DNA from: Alphaproteobacteria bacterium
Lineage (GTDB): Bacteria > Pseudomonadota > Alphaproteobacteria > Rhodobacterales > Rhodobacteraceae
Length of the DNA stretch: 64,000 nucleotides
Reading direction: 5' to 3'
NCBI GenBank assembly: GCA_030427405.1
Contig: JAUHXK010000014.1
Location: forward strand, 27,173-91,172
Part shown: in pieces, positions 51,488 to 60,888 of the stretch
How the letters are laid out: every line of letters starts with the position of its first letter
Numbering within the stretch: the first letter of the stretch is position 1
Notes under the pieces: model-generated
Told to the model about the DNA's origin: nothing
Database searches by the model: none
The model's input: the letters and a program-made list of their open reading frames with translations, nothing else
Program-made: the position numbers and the translations under genes

Positions 51488-51920
51488 ACTGACGGCTGTC
51501 AGCCAGTACTGGCTGCACTACCGGCTGCAAGAGGATTGGGGCCTTGGCAACATGGCCAAGAAAAGCCGGGAAGAATCCATTGAAGAAATGGAGCACGCGG
51601 ACAAGCTGATCGAGCGGATCATCTTTCTGGAAGGCCACCCCAACCTGCAAAAGCTGGACCCGCTTCGGATCGGTCAGACGCCCAAGGAAACCCTGGAATG
51701 TGACCTGGCTGCGGAAATCGATGCGCGGGCCCTGTATAAGGAAGCGCGCGAATACTGCCAAAAAGCCGGAGATTTTGTGTCGATGGCCCTGTTCGAGCAG
51801 TTGATGTCCGACGAAGAGGGACATATCGACTTCCTCGAAACACAGCTCGATCTGTACGAAAGGATTGGCGAAGCCAACTATGCGCAGCTTAACGCGTCTA
51901 CAATGGACGAGGGCGAGTAA
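51435..51920 (+). CDS. bfr: Bacterioferritin
   Basis: 161 residues, standard length, with AGGAG upstream of the ATG although it lies inside bfd. The di-iron ferroxidase ligands E18, E51, H54, E94, E127 and H130 and the heme ligand M52 are all present ([15 protein letters not shown] start, [33 protein letters not shown]). It forms a 24-subunit shell that stores iron as ferric mineral. Next to bfd it makes a store-and-release pair, embedded in an iron-uptake operon. Its end overlaps the start of the diheme gene by 41 bases. Confidence 0.97.
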   Translation: MKGDPKVIEYLNKSLRHELTAVSQYWLHYRLQEDWGLGNMAKKSREESIEEMEHADKLIERIIFLEGHPNLQKLDPLRIGQTPKETLECDLAAEIDARALYKEAREYCQKAGDFVSMALFEQLMSDEEGHIDFLETQLDLYERIGEANYAQLNASTMDEGE

Positions 51921-53427
51921 CCTCAGCCCGCTTGTGGTGGCCGCTCTGGTGGCCACCCCATCCCTGGCGACCGAGCTACGGGATAATCACCTTAACACCC
52001 TGCCGCGCACCGATGCCGAACGGGACCGTATCGCGGCAGTCACGGCACCCCCAAGCGATTTCAGCACACCTCAGGCTTTTGAAACCCTGTCGGGTGGCGC
52101 GGCCACGGTCCGGGTCCGCACGGACGCGGATGCGTTTTCACAGCCATCGGGCAACCTGAGCTTCGAGCAAGAGCTCGACTTTAAGGTTGGCAACGGCCTG
52201 TTCAAGAAAATATGGGTTTCGTCGCCCTCGTCTACGCTGGCCTCGGATGGGCTTGGTCCGCTGTATAATGCCCGCTCCTGTCAGCGCTGCCATATCAAGG
52301 ATGGGCGCGGTCACACGCCATCGGGCCCGGATGACCAGGCCATTTCGATGTTTCTGCGTGTCTCGGTTCCCGGCGGCCCCGATGACGGGTTTGCCGAAAT
52401 CGAAGACTATATCGCAACGGTACCGGACCCGACTTATGGTGGGCAGATGCAGGATTTCGCCTTGGCGGGGCATCCGGCCGAATACCGGTTGGACGTGACC
52501 TATGACCCGGTCACCATCACCCTGTCCGAAGGCGAAACCGTCACGCTGCGGCGCCCCAGATATAAGGCTGCCGATCTTGGATACGGCCCCTTGCATCCCG
52601 ACGCCATGCTCAGCCCGCGTGTCGCCCCGCAAATGATCGGCCTTGGGCTTTTGGAGGCGATCCCCGTGGACGATTTGCTGGCTAGGGCTGACCCTGACGA
52701 CAGCGATGGCGACGGCATCTCGGGGCGCCCCAATATCGTATGGGCTATCGAATTCGGCACCCCGATGATGGGGCGGTTCGGTCACAAGGCTGGCATGCCC
52801 ACGATCATGGACCAGTCCGCAGCGGCCTTTTCAGGCGATATCGGAATTTCCAATCCTCTTTACCCCGCGCCGCATGGCGATTGCAGCGATGCGCAGACCG
52901 GCTGTGTTTCCGCGCCGCATGGCGACGGCGATGTGCGCGGGTTCGAGATCGATCAGGTCGGCATGGACCTTGTGGCCTTTTACAGCCGGAACCTTGGCGT
53001 ACCGGCCCGTCGCGATGCCGATGACCCGCAGGTTCTGCGCGGCAAAGAGGTGTTTCATGCAACCGGCTGTGCCGCATGCCACACGCCGTCGCATGTCACG
53101 CACCGGATGCCCGACCGCCCCGAACACAGCTTTCAACTGATCTGGCCCTACACGGACCTTTTGCTGCACGATATGGGCGAAGGCCTGGCCGATAACCGCC
53201 CCGAGGCACGCGCCACCGGGCGGGAATGGCGCACCGCACCCCTTTGGGGTATCGGGCTGACCAAGCAGGTATCGGGCCACACGCAATTCCTGCATGACGG
53301 GCGGGCACGTTCGTTGCTCGAAGCTGTCCTGTGGCACGGCGGCGAGGCTCAGCCCGCCCGCGATGCCGTGGTTTCGATGCCCAAAGCCGACCGCGACGCC
53401 CTGATCCAATTCCTGGAGAGCCTCTGA
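51880..53427 (+). CDS. Diheme oxidoreductase (thiol oxidoreductase/DHOR family)
   Basis: 515 residues from an ATG at 51880 inside bfr; a TTG at 51865 is possible. The N-terminus is a signal peptide ([18 protein letters not shown]). Two c-type heme sites are seen: [12 protein letters not shown] and [10 protein letters not shown], the DHOR pattern. [10 protein letters not shown] is a calcium-binding-like loop, and [14 protein letters not shown] with [21 protein letters not shown] is the family's C-terminal block. DHOR proteins often occur with imelysins and are thought to oxidise or reduce iron in the periplasm (family context). The Ca loop and hemes point to a periplasmic redox role. Confidence 0.92.
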   Translation: MRSLTRLQWTRASNLSPLVVAALVATPSLATELRDNHLNTLPRTDAERDRIAAVTAPPSDFSTPQAFETLSGGAATVRVRTDADAFSQPSGNLSFEQELDFKVGNGLFKKIWVSSPSSTLASDGLGPLYNARSCQRCHIKDGRGHTPSGPDDQAISMFLRVSVPGGPDDGFAEIEDYIATVPDPTYGGQMQDFALAGHPAEYRLDVTYDPVTITLSEGETVTLRRPRYKAADLGYGPLHPDAMLSPRVAPQMIGLGLLEAIPVDDLLARADPDDSDGDGISGRPNIVWAIEFGTPMMGRFGHKAGMPTIMDQSAAAFSGDIGISNPLYPAPHGDCSDAQTGCVSAPHGDGDVRGFEIDQVGMDLVAFYSRNLGVPARRDADDPQVLRGKEVFHATGCAACHTPSHVTHRMPDRPEHSFQLIWPYTDLLLHDMGEGLADNRPEARATGREWRTAPLWGIGLTKQVSGHTQFLHDGRARSLLEAVLWHGGEAQPARDAVVSMPKADRDALIQFLESL

Positions 53428-53430
53428 CCC

Positions 53431-54441
53431 ATGCGCACCCTAGCCACTCTTGTCCTGCTTTCACTGCCAGTAACCGCTCATGCGCAGGATCGCGGCCCAA
53501 TCCTTGCTGAAATAACCGAGGCCCATATCCTGCCCCGGTTTGCCAACCTGTCGGAAAGCGCTGACAGCCTGGCATCCACGGCGCAGGCGGATTGCTTGCC
53601 GGGCTCCTCAGATTTGCGGGCCGCCTATGGTGCTGCTTTCGACAGTTGGGTGTCGGCCAGCCACTTGCGTTTCGGACCGACCGAGACCGGCGACCGTGCC
53701 TTTGCACTGGCCTTCTGGCCCGACACCAAAGGGTTCACGCCCAAGACCCTGTCCCGGATGATTGCGGATGCCGATGCTTCCGTCGGCGACGCCGAGGCGT
53801 TTTCCCAGGTCTCGATTGCCGGACGGGGATTCTTTGCGCTTGAACGTATGCTGTACGATCCTGATTTTGCCGACCAGGGACAGGCGGCCTATCGCTGTGC
53901 GCTGATACAGGCCATAGCCGCCGACATTGCGCGCAACGCCGATGCGATCAATGCCGATTGGCAGGGCTATGCCGCGTTGATCATGCATCCGGGTGACGGC
54001 AGCCCTTACCGGTCTGGCGATGAAGCGATGCAAGAGCATTACCGCGCCCTGACGACTGGGCTGGAATTCACCGCGGACACCCGGTTGGGGCGACCCTTGG
54101 GCACTTTTGACCGGCCGCGCCCCAACCGCGCCGAAGCGCGCCGGTCCGAAAGATCGCTGCGGCATGTCGAACTGTCCCTTGCCGCGCTGAAGGACCTGGC
54201 GCTGCGCTTGTCCGCAGATCACCCCGAAATCGCATCGCGTCTGAGCCAGGCTTTTGACGCTGCAGCCAACCGCGCCCACGCCCTTGACGATCCAACTTTT
54301 GCCGGGGCCGCAACCCCGCAATCGCGCCTTCGGATCGAAGCGCTTCAGCAGTCGATCAACGATATTCGTTCAATCGTGTCGACCGAACTGGGCCCGACAT
54401 TGGGGATCAGCGCCGGTTTCAACTCTTTGGACGGAGACTGA
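53431..54441 (+). CDS. Imelysin family protein, second copy
   Basis: 336 residues with a signal peptide (RTLATLVLLSLPVTAHA). It is more diverged than the first imelysin: the GxHxxE motif is replaced by GRGFFALERMLY, as in the second imelysin of such cassettes. SWVSASHLRFGPTETGDRAFALAFWPDTKG is the recognisable block. It starts 3 bases after the diheme gene and ends 3 bases before the DUF1513 start. It is probably a periplasmic partner of the first imelysin and the heme protein. Confidence 0.9.
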   Translation: MRTLATLVLLSLPVTAHAQDRGPILAEITEAHILPRFANLSESADSLASTAQADCLPGSSDLRAAYGAAFDSWVSASHLRFGPTETGDRAFALAFWPDTKGFTPKTLSRMIADADASVGDAEAFSQVSIAGRGFFALERMLYDPDFADQGQAAYRCALIQAIAADIARNADAINADWQGYAALIMHPGDGSPYRSGDEAMQEHYRALTTGLEFTADTRLGRPLGTFDRPRPNRAEARRSERSLRHVELSLAALKDLALRLSADHPEIASRLSQAFDAAANRAHALDDPTFAGAATPQSRLRIEALQQSINDIRSIVSTELGPTLGISAGFNSLDGD

Positions 54442-54444
54442 TCG

Positions 54445-55536
54445 GTGACCAGCAGGCGCCAATTTCTGGCCGGACTTGCAGCAGCCAGTCTTGCCCCCAT
54501 CCGCAGCTGGAGCGCGGCCGGGGCCCCGGATTTTCTGGCGGCCGCCCTTTTTCCCGATGGTCTCTACCGGCTGGCCGGGCTCAGCCAGCGTGGCGAGATT
54601 CTGTTCACCCTGCCCCTGCCCGAACGTGGACACGCGGCGGCGGCGCATCCCGAACTGGCGCAGGCTGTCGCATTCGCACGGCGGCCCGGAACCTTTGCAG
54701 TTGTCGTCGACTGCATCTCGGGGACCGAAATCGCGCGGCTGACCGCGCCGACGGGACAACATTTCTATGGTCACGGCGTGTTTTCGCAGGACGGGCGGCT
54801 GTTGTTCACCACGGAAAACAACTTTGACGCCGGTGAAGGGATGATTGGCGTTTGGGACGTGGCAAACGGTTATGCCCGGATCGGGTCCTTTTCTTCGGGC
54901 GGAGTCGGGCCGCACGACATGGTCCTGATGCCCGATGGGGCGAGCCTGGCCATTGCCAATGGCGGGATTGAAACCCATCCCGACAGTGGCCGAACCAAGC
55001 TTAACCTCCCGGTCATGCAGCCCAACCTGACCTATTGCGACCTTGGGGGGCAGATCCTGGAACAGGTCGAACTTCCCCGAAGCCTGCACAAGAACTCGAT
55101 CCGCCACCTGGCCCTTCGGCAAGACGGGCTGGTCGCCTTTGCGATGCAGTGGCAGGGGTCGGTCACCCAGCACCCACCATTGCTTGGGCTGCACAGGCCC
55201 GGCACGCAAGCCCGGCTGCTGTCTGCCCCTGACGCCGCCCAAAGCACGGTGCAGGGTTACGCTGGCAGTGTCGGGTTTTCACAGGACGGCCACAGTGTTG
55301 CGATCACCTGCCCGCGCGGTGACGCACTGCACCTGTTTGACACCGTTACCGGAAACTTTACCGGGTCTTTCACACTGGAGGACGTCTGTGGAATTGGCAC
55401 GGCGTCGGACGGGATGGTCTTTACAACCGGCACCGGCCAGATCGGCCGGGTTTCAACGGCCAAGGCGACCATAACCGCGCAGGCGCAATGCCAATGGGAC
55501 AATCACCTTGTCCCGATCCTGCGCCCGACAAACTGA
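54445..55536 (+). CDS. DUF1513 family protein, Tat-exported
   Basis: 363 residues from a GTG. The SRRQFLAGLAAASLAP start is a twin-arginine signal, so the protein is exported folded. The rest has beta-propeller-like repeats (GHGVFSQDGRLLFTTENN, GPHDMVLMPDGASLAIANGG, SIRHLALRQDGLVAFAMQW). DUF1513 is the usual last gene of imelysin-DHOR-imelysin cassettes. Its role is unknown. Confidence 0.9.
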   Translation: MTSRRQFLAGLAAASLAPIRSWSAAGAPDFLAAALFPDGLYRLAGLSQRGEILFTLPLPERGHAAAAHPELAQAVAFARRPGTFAVVVDCISGTEIARLTAPTGQHFYGHGVFSQDGRLLFTTENNFDAGEGMIGVWDVANGYARIGSFSSGGVGPHDMVLMPDGASLAIANGGIETHPDSGRTKLNLPVMQPNLTYCDLGGQILEQVELPRSLHKNSIRHLALRQDGLVAFAMQWQGSVTQHPPLLGLHRPGTQARLLSAPDAAQSTVQGYAGSVGFSQDGHSVAITCPRGDALHLFDTVTGNFTGSFTLEDVCGIGTASDGMVFTTGTGQIGRVSTAKATITAQAQCQWDNHLVPILRPTN

Positions 55537-55580
55537 CACACCGGTCAGGTAACATAGTTTACACTTGGACGAATCATGGC

Positions 55581-55597
55581 CCTGCCGTATTGGCAGG
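55581..55597 (+). other. Small hairpin upstream of speA
   Basis: CCTGCC-gtatt-GGCAGG, a 6-bp stem in the 99-base gap before speA. It could be the terminator of the iron operon without a T run or a leader structure. Confidence 0.3.
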
Positions 55598-55635
55598 CTC
55601 GCAACTGACTGCCTTATCAGCAAGGATCGACCTGA

Positions 55636-57525
55636 TTGAAACAGACGCCCGACGCACCGCATTCCATCTATGGGGTTGAGAAATGGGGCAAGGGCCTCAT
55701 CGAGGTGACAGAGCGGGGCGAGATCGGCCTGCGCAATCCTTTGGCGCCCGACGCGGCGGCAATCAGCCTGCCAGGCATCCTCAGCGATCTGGACGACCGT
55801 GGCATCAAGGCCCCGATGATCCTGCGCGTTAGCTCGTACCTGGAACACGAGATTGCGCATATCAACGAAAGCTTTGCCGAAGCGATTGCGCGCACCGAAT
55901 ACAAGGGCAGCTATCGCGGCGTTTTCCCGATCAAGGTAAACCAGCAGGCCCAGGTGATCGACCGGATTGTAGAATTTGGCAAAAAGTACAGCTATGGGCT
56001 TGAAGCGGGGTCGAAGCCCGAACTGGTGATTGCCCTGGCACATCGCCTTGCACGCGAGGCACTGATCGTTTGCAACGGCGTAAAAGATGCCGAATTCATC
56101 CAGCTTGCCATCCTCAGCCGCAAGATCGGCTTCAATACCGTGATCGTGCTGGAAAGCCCGAAAGAGGCCGACACGGTGATCGAGGTCTATAATGAGTTGG
56201 GTATCGAGCCCCTGATCGGCGTGCGGGTCAAGCTGACCAACCAGATCAGCGGCAAGTGGGAGGAAAGCTCGGGCGACCGATCGGCTTTTGGCATGAATAC
56301 CGACCAATTGGTTGCCGCTGTGGACAAGCTGAAGGCGGCGGGGCTGCTGCATTGCCTGAAACTGCAACACTCGCATCTGGGCAGCCAGGTGCAGGACGTC
56401 AACGATGTGCGCCGCGCTGTTGGCGAAGCATGCCGTTATTATACCGAACTGACGCGTGAGGGCGTGCCGCTGACCCATCTGGACCTCGGCGGTGGCATGG
56501 GCGTTGACTATACCGGTGAAAAGAAAGCCGCCGAGAACTCGATCAACTACACGGTCGAGGAATACTGCGCCAACGTGGTCGAAACCGTCGCCTACGCAAT
56601 GGACGAGGCCGAGGTCGACCACCCCACGCTGGTCACCGAAAGCGGGCGGGCGGTGGTGGCGACATCCTCGATGCTGGTATTCAACGTGCTGGAAAGCACG
56701 CTCTACGACGCACCCAACGGCCCCGAGGTCGAGCCGGACGATCACCACATGGTCTCGGACCTCGCTGCCGTACACGGCTATCTCAGCAGCGACCGGTTGC
56801 AGGAATGCTGGAACGACGCCACCTTCTATCGCAACGAACTGCGCGCCCTGTTCCGCCGCGGCTATGTCGACCTGCGCCAGATGGCCCGAGCCGAGCGTAT
56901 CTACCTGTCCCTGATGGCGCGCCTGAAAGCGCTGGCCGCCGGCGACGCGTTGGACACGGATGTGGACGATCAGCTTGAGAAAGTGGCCGATATCTACCAC
57001 TGCAATTTCTCACTGTTCCAATCCCTGCCCGATGTCTGGGCTATTGACCAGCTGCACCCGATCGTGCCGCTGCAGGAGCTGAACCAGACCCCGGATCGCC
57101 GCGCCGTTCTGTCCGACATCACCTGCGACAGCGATGGCAAGATTGACCGGTTCATCCTTGCCGATGGGGTTTCGCCCAGCTTGCCTGTGCATTCTTTGCC
57201 CGACGAGGGCGAGTATTACATGGGCGTCTTTTTTGTCGGCGCCTACCAGGAAACGTTGGGCGATCTGCACAACCTGTTCGGAGACACCAACGTCGTCACC
57301 ATCGACCTGCGCGCCGATGGCGGGTTCGACCTGCTGCATGAACAAGAGGGCGACACGATCAGCCAGGTCCTGTCCTATGTCGAGTTCGACCCGCAAGACT
57401 GCGTCGCCGCCTTCCGCAAAATGGTGGACGAGGCGATCTCGACCGGTACTCTGCAAGCCAAGGACCGCAAAACCCTGATGAGCGCCTATCGCGACTCGAT
57501 CAACGGCTACACCTATTACGAATAA
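55636..57525 (+). CDS. speA: Biosynthetic arginine decarboxylase
   Basis: 629 residues, normal for SpeA (fold-type III, PLP). It converts arginine to agmatine. The PLP lysine is in YRGVFPIKVNQQ, and HLDLGGGMGVDYTG and LKLQHSHLGSQV are typical. The start is a TTG (55636) with AAGGA 9 bases upstream. It is followed by two carboxyspermidine enzymes and by agmatinase, so this operon encodes putrescine and spermidine synthesis from arginine. A lysine/ornithine decarboxylase of the small alanine-racemase-fold type is excluded by length. Confidence 0.96.
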   Translation: MKQTPDAPHSIYGVEKWGKGLIEVTERGEIGLRNPLAPDAAAISLPGILSDLDDRGIKAPMILRVSSYLEHEIAHINESFAEAIARTEYKGSYRGVFPIKVNQQAQVIDRIVEFGKKYSYGLEAGSKPELVIALAHRLAREALIVCNGVKDAEFIQLAILSRKIGFNTVIVLESPKEADTVIEVYNELGIEPLIGVRVKLTNQISGKWEESSGDRSAFGMNTDQLVAAVDKLKAAGLLHCLKLQHSHLGSQVQDVNDVRRAVGEACRYYTELTREGVPLTHLDLGGGMGVDYTGEKKAAENSINYTVEEYCANVVETVAYAMDEAEVDHPTLVTESGRAVVATSSMLVFNVLESTLYDAPNGPEVEPDDHHMVSDLAAVHGYLSSDRLQECWNDATFYRNELRALFRRGYVDLRQMARAERIYLSLMARLKALAAGDALDTDVDDQLEKVADIYHCNFSLFQSLPDVWAIDQLHPIVPLQELNQTPDRRAVLSDITCDSDGKIDRFILADGVSPSLPVHSLPDEGEYYMGVFFVGAYQETLGDLHNLFGDTNVVTIDLRADGGFDLLHEQEGDTISQVLSYVEFDPQDCVAAFRKMVDEAISTGTLQAKDRKTLMSAYRDSINGYTYYE

Positions 57526-57548
57526 CCCCTTGAGAGGAGGCGACCCCC

Positions 57549-58772
57549 ATGGGTACTTTGAGTGGAAAAACACTGGTTGTCGGCGCGGGCGGCGTATCCC
57601 ACGCAGCCGTACACAAGATGGCAATGAACTCGGATATCTTCACCGAGATCACTCTGGCAAGCCGCACGAAATCGAAATGCGACGCCATCGCCAAAGCGGT
57701 GAAAGAGCGTGTGGGTGTGGACATCGCAACCGCTGAACTGGACGCCTACAGGGTCGAAGACACGGTCAAGCTGATCAAGGAAACCGGTGCCGAAATCCTT
57801 GTGAACCTCGCCCTGCCCTATCAGGATCTGGTATTGATGGACGCGTGCCTTGAGGCCGGTATCCACTATCTCGATACCGCGAATTATGAGCCCGAGGATG
57901 AGGCCAAGTTCGAATACCACTGGCAATGGGCCTATCAGGAACGCTTCAAAGCGGCTGGCCTGACCGCCATCCTCGGCTCGGGCTTCGATCCGGGCGTTAC
58001 ATCCGTCTTCGCCAAATGGCTCAAGAAACACAAGCTGGACACGATCCGTCAGATCGACGTGCTGGACGCCAATGGCGGCAGCAACGATCAGGAATTCGCC
58101 ACCAACTTCAACCCGGAAATCAACCTGCGCGAAGTGCTGGCCGAAGTGCGCCATTGGGAAGGTGGCGCGTGGAAACACTCCCCCGCCATGACCCACAAGG
58201 TCGAATTCGACTTCCCCGCAATCGGCCCCAAGAACATGTACCTGATGTATCACGAGGAACTGGAATCTCTCAGCACCCACTTCCCCGAGATCGAGCGCGC
58301 CCGCTTCTGGATGACCTTCGGCGACGCCTACATCATGCACGCCAAGGTGCTGGAAAACGTCGGCATGACCCGCATCGACCCGGTGATGCACGACGGCAAG
58401 GAAATCATCCCGATCCAGTTTCTGAAAACCCTGCTGCCCGATCCGGGCGATCTGGGCGCGGAAACCAAGGGCAAAGCCTGCATTGGCGACATCGCCACGG
58501 GTCAGGCCAAGGACGGCTCGGGCGAAAAAACCTTCTATATCTACAACATCTGCGACCACGAAGAATGCTATGCCGAGGTCGGCTCGCAGGCCGTCAGCTA
58601 CACCACCGGCGTCCCCGCCATGATCGGCGCGGCACAGGTGCTGAAAGGCAACTGGCGCGAGCCCGGCGTTTGGAACATGGAACAGCTGGATCCGGATGAC
58701 TTCATGGACATGCTGAACACACATGGCTTGCCATGGCAGGTCCACGAACTCGACGGCCCCGTAGAGTTCTAG
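57549..58772 (+). CDS. Carboxyspermidine (carboxynorspermidine) dehydrogenase, saccharopine dehydrogenase family
   Basis: 407 residues with AGGAGG upstream. The N-terminus LVVGAGGVSHAAVHKMAMNS is the nucleotide-binding motif, and ILGSGFDPGVTSVFAKW and DVLDANGGSNDQEFATNFNPEINLREV are diagnostic of the CANSDH/CASDH branch rather than lysine-type saccharopine dehydrogenase. It condenses putrescine with aspartate semialdehyde and reduces the imine to carboxyspermidine. Its position between speA and the decarboxylase supports this. Confidence 0.94.
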   Translation: MGTLSGKTLVVGAGGVSHAAVHKMAMNSDIFTEITLASRTKSKCDAIAKAVKERVGVDIATAELDAYRVEDTVKLIKETGAEILVNLALPYQDLVLMDACLEAGIHYLDTANYEPEDEAKFEYHWQWAYQERFKAAGLTAILGSGFDPGVTSVFAKWLKKHKLDTIRQIDVLDANGGSNDQEFATNFNPEINLREVLAEVRHWEGGAWKHSPAMTHKVEFDFPAIGPKNMYLMYHEELESLSTHFPEIERARFWMTFGDAYIMHAKVLENVGMTRIDPVMHDGKEIIPIQFLKTLLPDPGDLGAETKGKACIGDIATGQAKDGSGEKTFYIYNICDHEECYAEVGSQAVSYTTGVPAMIGAAQVLKGNWREPGVWNMEQLDPDDFMDMLNTHGLPWQVHELDGPVEF

Positions 58773-58780
58773 ATCCGGCA

Positions 58781-58831
58781 CTTCATCTGGCCAAAAAATA
58801 TCCCGGGGGGTCCGGGGGGCTGGCCCCCCGG
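58781..58831 (+). repeat. Intergenic repeat element, copy 3, with G/C hairpin
   Basis: CTTCATCTGGCC then AAAAAATATCCC begins 8 bases after the stop and is followed by CCGGGGGG-ctgg-CCCCCCGG, a strong stem. The first part equals copies at 2348, 22223 (reverse) and 31283 (reverse, diverged). It lies between two genes of the polyamine operon. Confidence 0.65.
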
Positions 58832-58857
58832 CCTCTCCACAACCGGAGACGCCTGAC

Positions 58858-60027
58858 ATGTCCGACATGATGACGACCCAAGCCGGTGACGCCGGCGCCT
58901 TCCGCAATTTCGACCTCAGCCGCGTGCCCACACCCTGTTTTGTGGTCGATGAAAAAGCAGTCGAGCGGAACCTGACCATCCTCTCCGAGACCGGTACCCG
59001 CTCCGGCGCGCATGTCCTCAGCGCGCTCAAGGCGTTTTCCATGTTCTCACTGGCCCCGCTGGTGCGCCAACACCTTGGCGGCACCTGTGCCTCTGGCATC
59101 TATGAGGCGCGACTGGGCCGCGAAGAATATGGCGGCGAGGTTGCCACCTTCTGCGCCGGGTACAAAGATGCGGATATCGACGAGATCTTGTCCCTGTCCG
59201 ACCACATCATCTTCAACTCGCCTGCTCAAAAAGACCGGTTCCTGTCCAAAGCCCAAACTGCAAAAGTGCAGGTTGGCTTACGCATCAACCCGGAACATTC
59301 CGAAGGCGAGATTCCCAAATACGATCCCTGCGCACCCTGTTCACGCCTCGGAACACCCGTAAGCCAACTATCCGAAGACACTCTGACCGGAGTAGACGGG
59401 CTGCACATGCACACGCTCTGCGAACAGGGATTCGAACCGCTGCAGCGCACGTGGGCTGCCGTTGAGCCGAAACTCAAACCCTTCCTCACCCAGCTCAAAT
59501 GGCTGAATTTCGGGGGCGGTCACCATATCACCCGCGATGACTACGACCGGGACGGGCTGGTGGAATTCATCAAATCCATCCGCGCGACATACGATGTCGA
59601 CGTCTACCTCGAACCCGGCGAGGCCGTCGCGCTGGACGCGGGTATTCTGGTCGGAGAAATCCTCGACCTACCCACCAACGGCATGCCCCTTGCCATCACC
59701 GACATCTCGGCCACTTGCCACATGCCTGACGTCATCGAAGCCCCCTATCGCCCCGCCCTGATGGACGAGGCTGAGGCGGGCCATATCTACCGTTTGGGCG
59801 GGCCGTCATGCCTCGCGGGCGATGTGATCGGCGATTACACGTGGGACACGCCGCTGGAGGTCGGACAGCGGTTCGCCTTCCTCGATCAGGCGCATTACTC
59901 GATGGTCAAAACCAACACGTTCAACGGCGTTCCCCTGCCGACCATCGCCTTATGGAACAGCGAAACAGACGAGCTGAAGATCATCAAACAGTTCGGCTAT
60001 GATGATTTTAAGGACCGCCTCTCATGA
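58858..60027 (+). CDS. nspC: Carboxyspermidine (carboxynorspermidine) decarboxylase
   Basis: 389 residues, fold-type III PLP enzyme. The PLP lysine is in HVLSALKAFSMFS; LRINPEHSEGEIPKYDPC, LNFGGGHHITRDDYD and CHMPDVIEAPYRP are conserved family blocks. It decarboxylates carboxyspermidine to spermidine, completing a route that does not need S-adenosylmethionine. The stop overlaps the speB start by 4 bases. Confidence 0.95.
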   Translation: MSDMMTTQAGDAGAFRNFDLSRVPTPCFVVDEKAVERNLTILSETGTRSGAHVLSALKAFSMFSLAPLVRQHLGGTCASGIYEARLGREEYGGEVATFCAGYKDADIDEILSLSDHIIFNSPAQKDRFLSKAQTAKVQVGLRINPEHSEGEIPKYDPCAPCSRLGTPVSQLSEDTLTGVDGLHMHTLCEQGFEPLQRTWAAVEPKLKPFLTQLKWLNFGGGHHITRDDYDRDGLVEFIKSIRATYDVDVYLEPGEAVALDAGILVGEILDLPTNGMPLAITDISATCHMPDVIEAPYRPALMDEAEAGHIYRLGGPSCLAGDVIGDYTWDTPLEVGQRFAFLDQAHYSMVKTNTFNGVPLPTIALWNSETDELKIIKQFGYDDFKDRLS

Positions 60028-60866
60028 GCATTTTCCTCGACAGTGAACTGACCGAAGCTGAGCGCTCGGAAGACGCACGTTTTCGCGTGATCCCAGTGCC
60101 GCTGGAACGCACGGTTTCTTATGGGTCCGGTACAGCCAAAGGCCCTGATGCCATCATCGAAGCCAGCAATGAGCTGGAGCGCATCACCGGCCACGCCGAA
60201 CCCTGCGTTGAAGGCATCTTCACCGAAGCCCCCCTGAACTGCGAAGGCCCGCTGCCCGAGGTCATGGAACGCCTCGCCCATCGGACCGAGGCCGCCATTC
60301 GTGCAGGCAAAGTGCCCGTGACCCTGGGCGGAGAGCACTCGCTCAGCTACGGCTCGGTGATGGGCGTGGCGCGGGCGCTGAACCAACCCGTCGGCATCGT
60401 GCAGATCGACGCCCATGCCGATTTGCGTAACGCCTATCAGGGCGAGAAACACTCCCACGCGTCGGTTATGCATCTGCTTGCCGAAGAGGGCATCAAACTG
60501 GCGCAGTTCGGTGTCCGCGCCTTCTCCACTGAAGAGGCCAAAAGCCGCCTGAAAAACCATGTCTTCCACGTGGATGCCGAAGACCTGGTCACGGGCAATA
60601 TCCACGCCGTCGACCTGCCCGAGGACTTCCCTGAACTGGTCTATGTCAGCTTTGACGTGGACGGTCTGGACCCGTCACAAATGCCCGCGACCGGCACGCC
60701 GGTGCCCGGAGGGTTGGGATATTACCAGGCGCTGCGGCTGGTCGAACACGCCTTGAAGGGCCGCAAATGCGTGGGCTTTGACGTGGTCGAACTTGCCCCC
60801 GACGGCAATGCCGCCTGGGACTTTACCGCCGCGCAGATCGTGTATCGCCTGATGGCGGCGTGCTGA
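60024..60866 (+). CDS. speB: Agmatinase
   Basis: 280 residues of the ureohydrolase fold. Metal ligands are seen as His in LGGEHSLSYG, DAHADLR and SFDVDGLDPSQMP. It hydrolyses agmatine to putrescine and urea, using the product of speA. Length and position support agmatinase over arginase or guanidinobutyrase, although substrate cannot be proven from motifs alone. It closes the arginine to spermidine operon and faces lptF. Confidence 0.93.
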   Translation: MSIFLDSELTEAERSEDARFRVIPVPLERTVSYGSGTAKGPDAIIEASNELERITGHAEPCVEGIFTEAPLNCEGPLPEVMERLAHRTEAAIRAGKVPVTLGGEHSLSYGSVMGVARALNQPVGIVQIDAHADLRNAYQGEKHSHASVMHLLAEEGIKLAQFGVRAFSTEEAKSRLKNHVFHVDAEDLVTGNIHAVDLPEDFPELVYVSFDVDGLDPSQMPATGTPVPGGLGYYQALRLVEHALKGRKCVGFDVVELAPDGNAAWDFTAAQIVYRLMAAC

Positions 60867-60888
60867 GGGCCTAATTCCAGCGCAGCTT

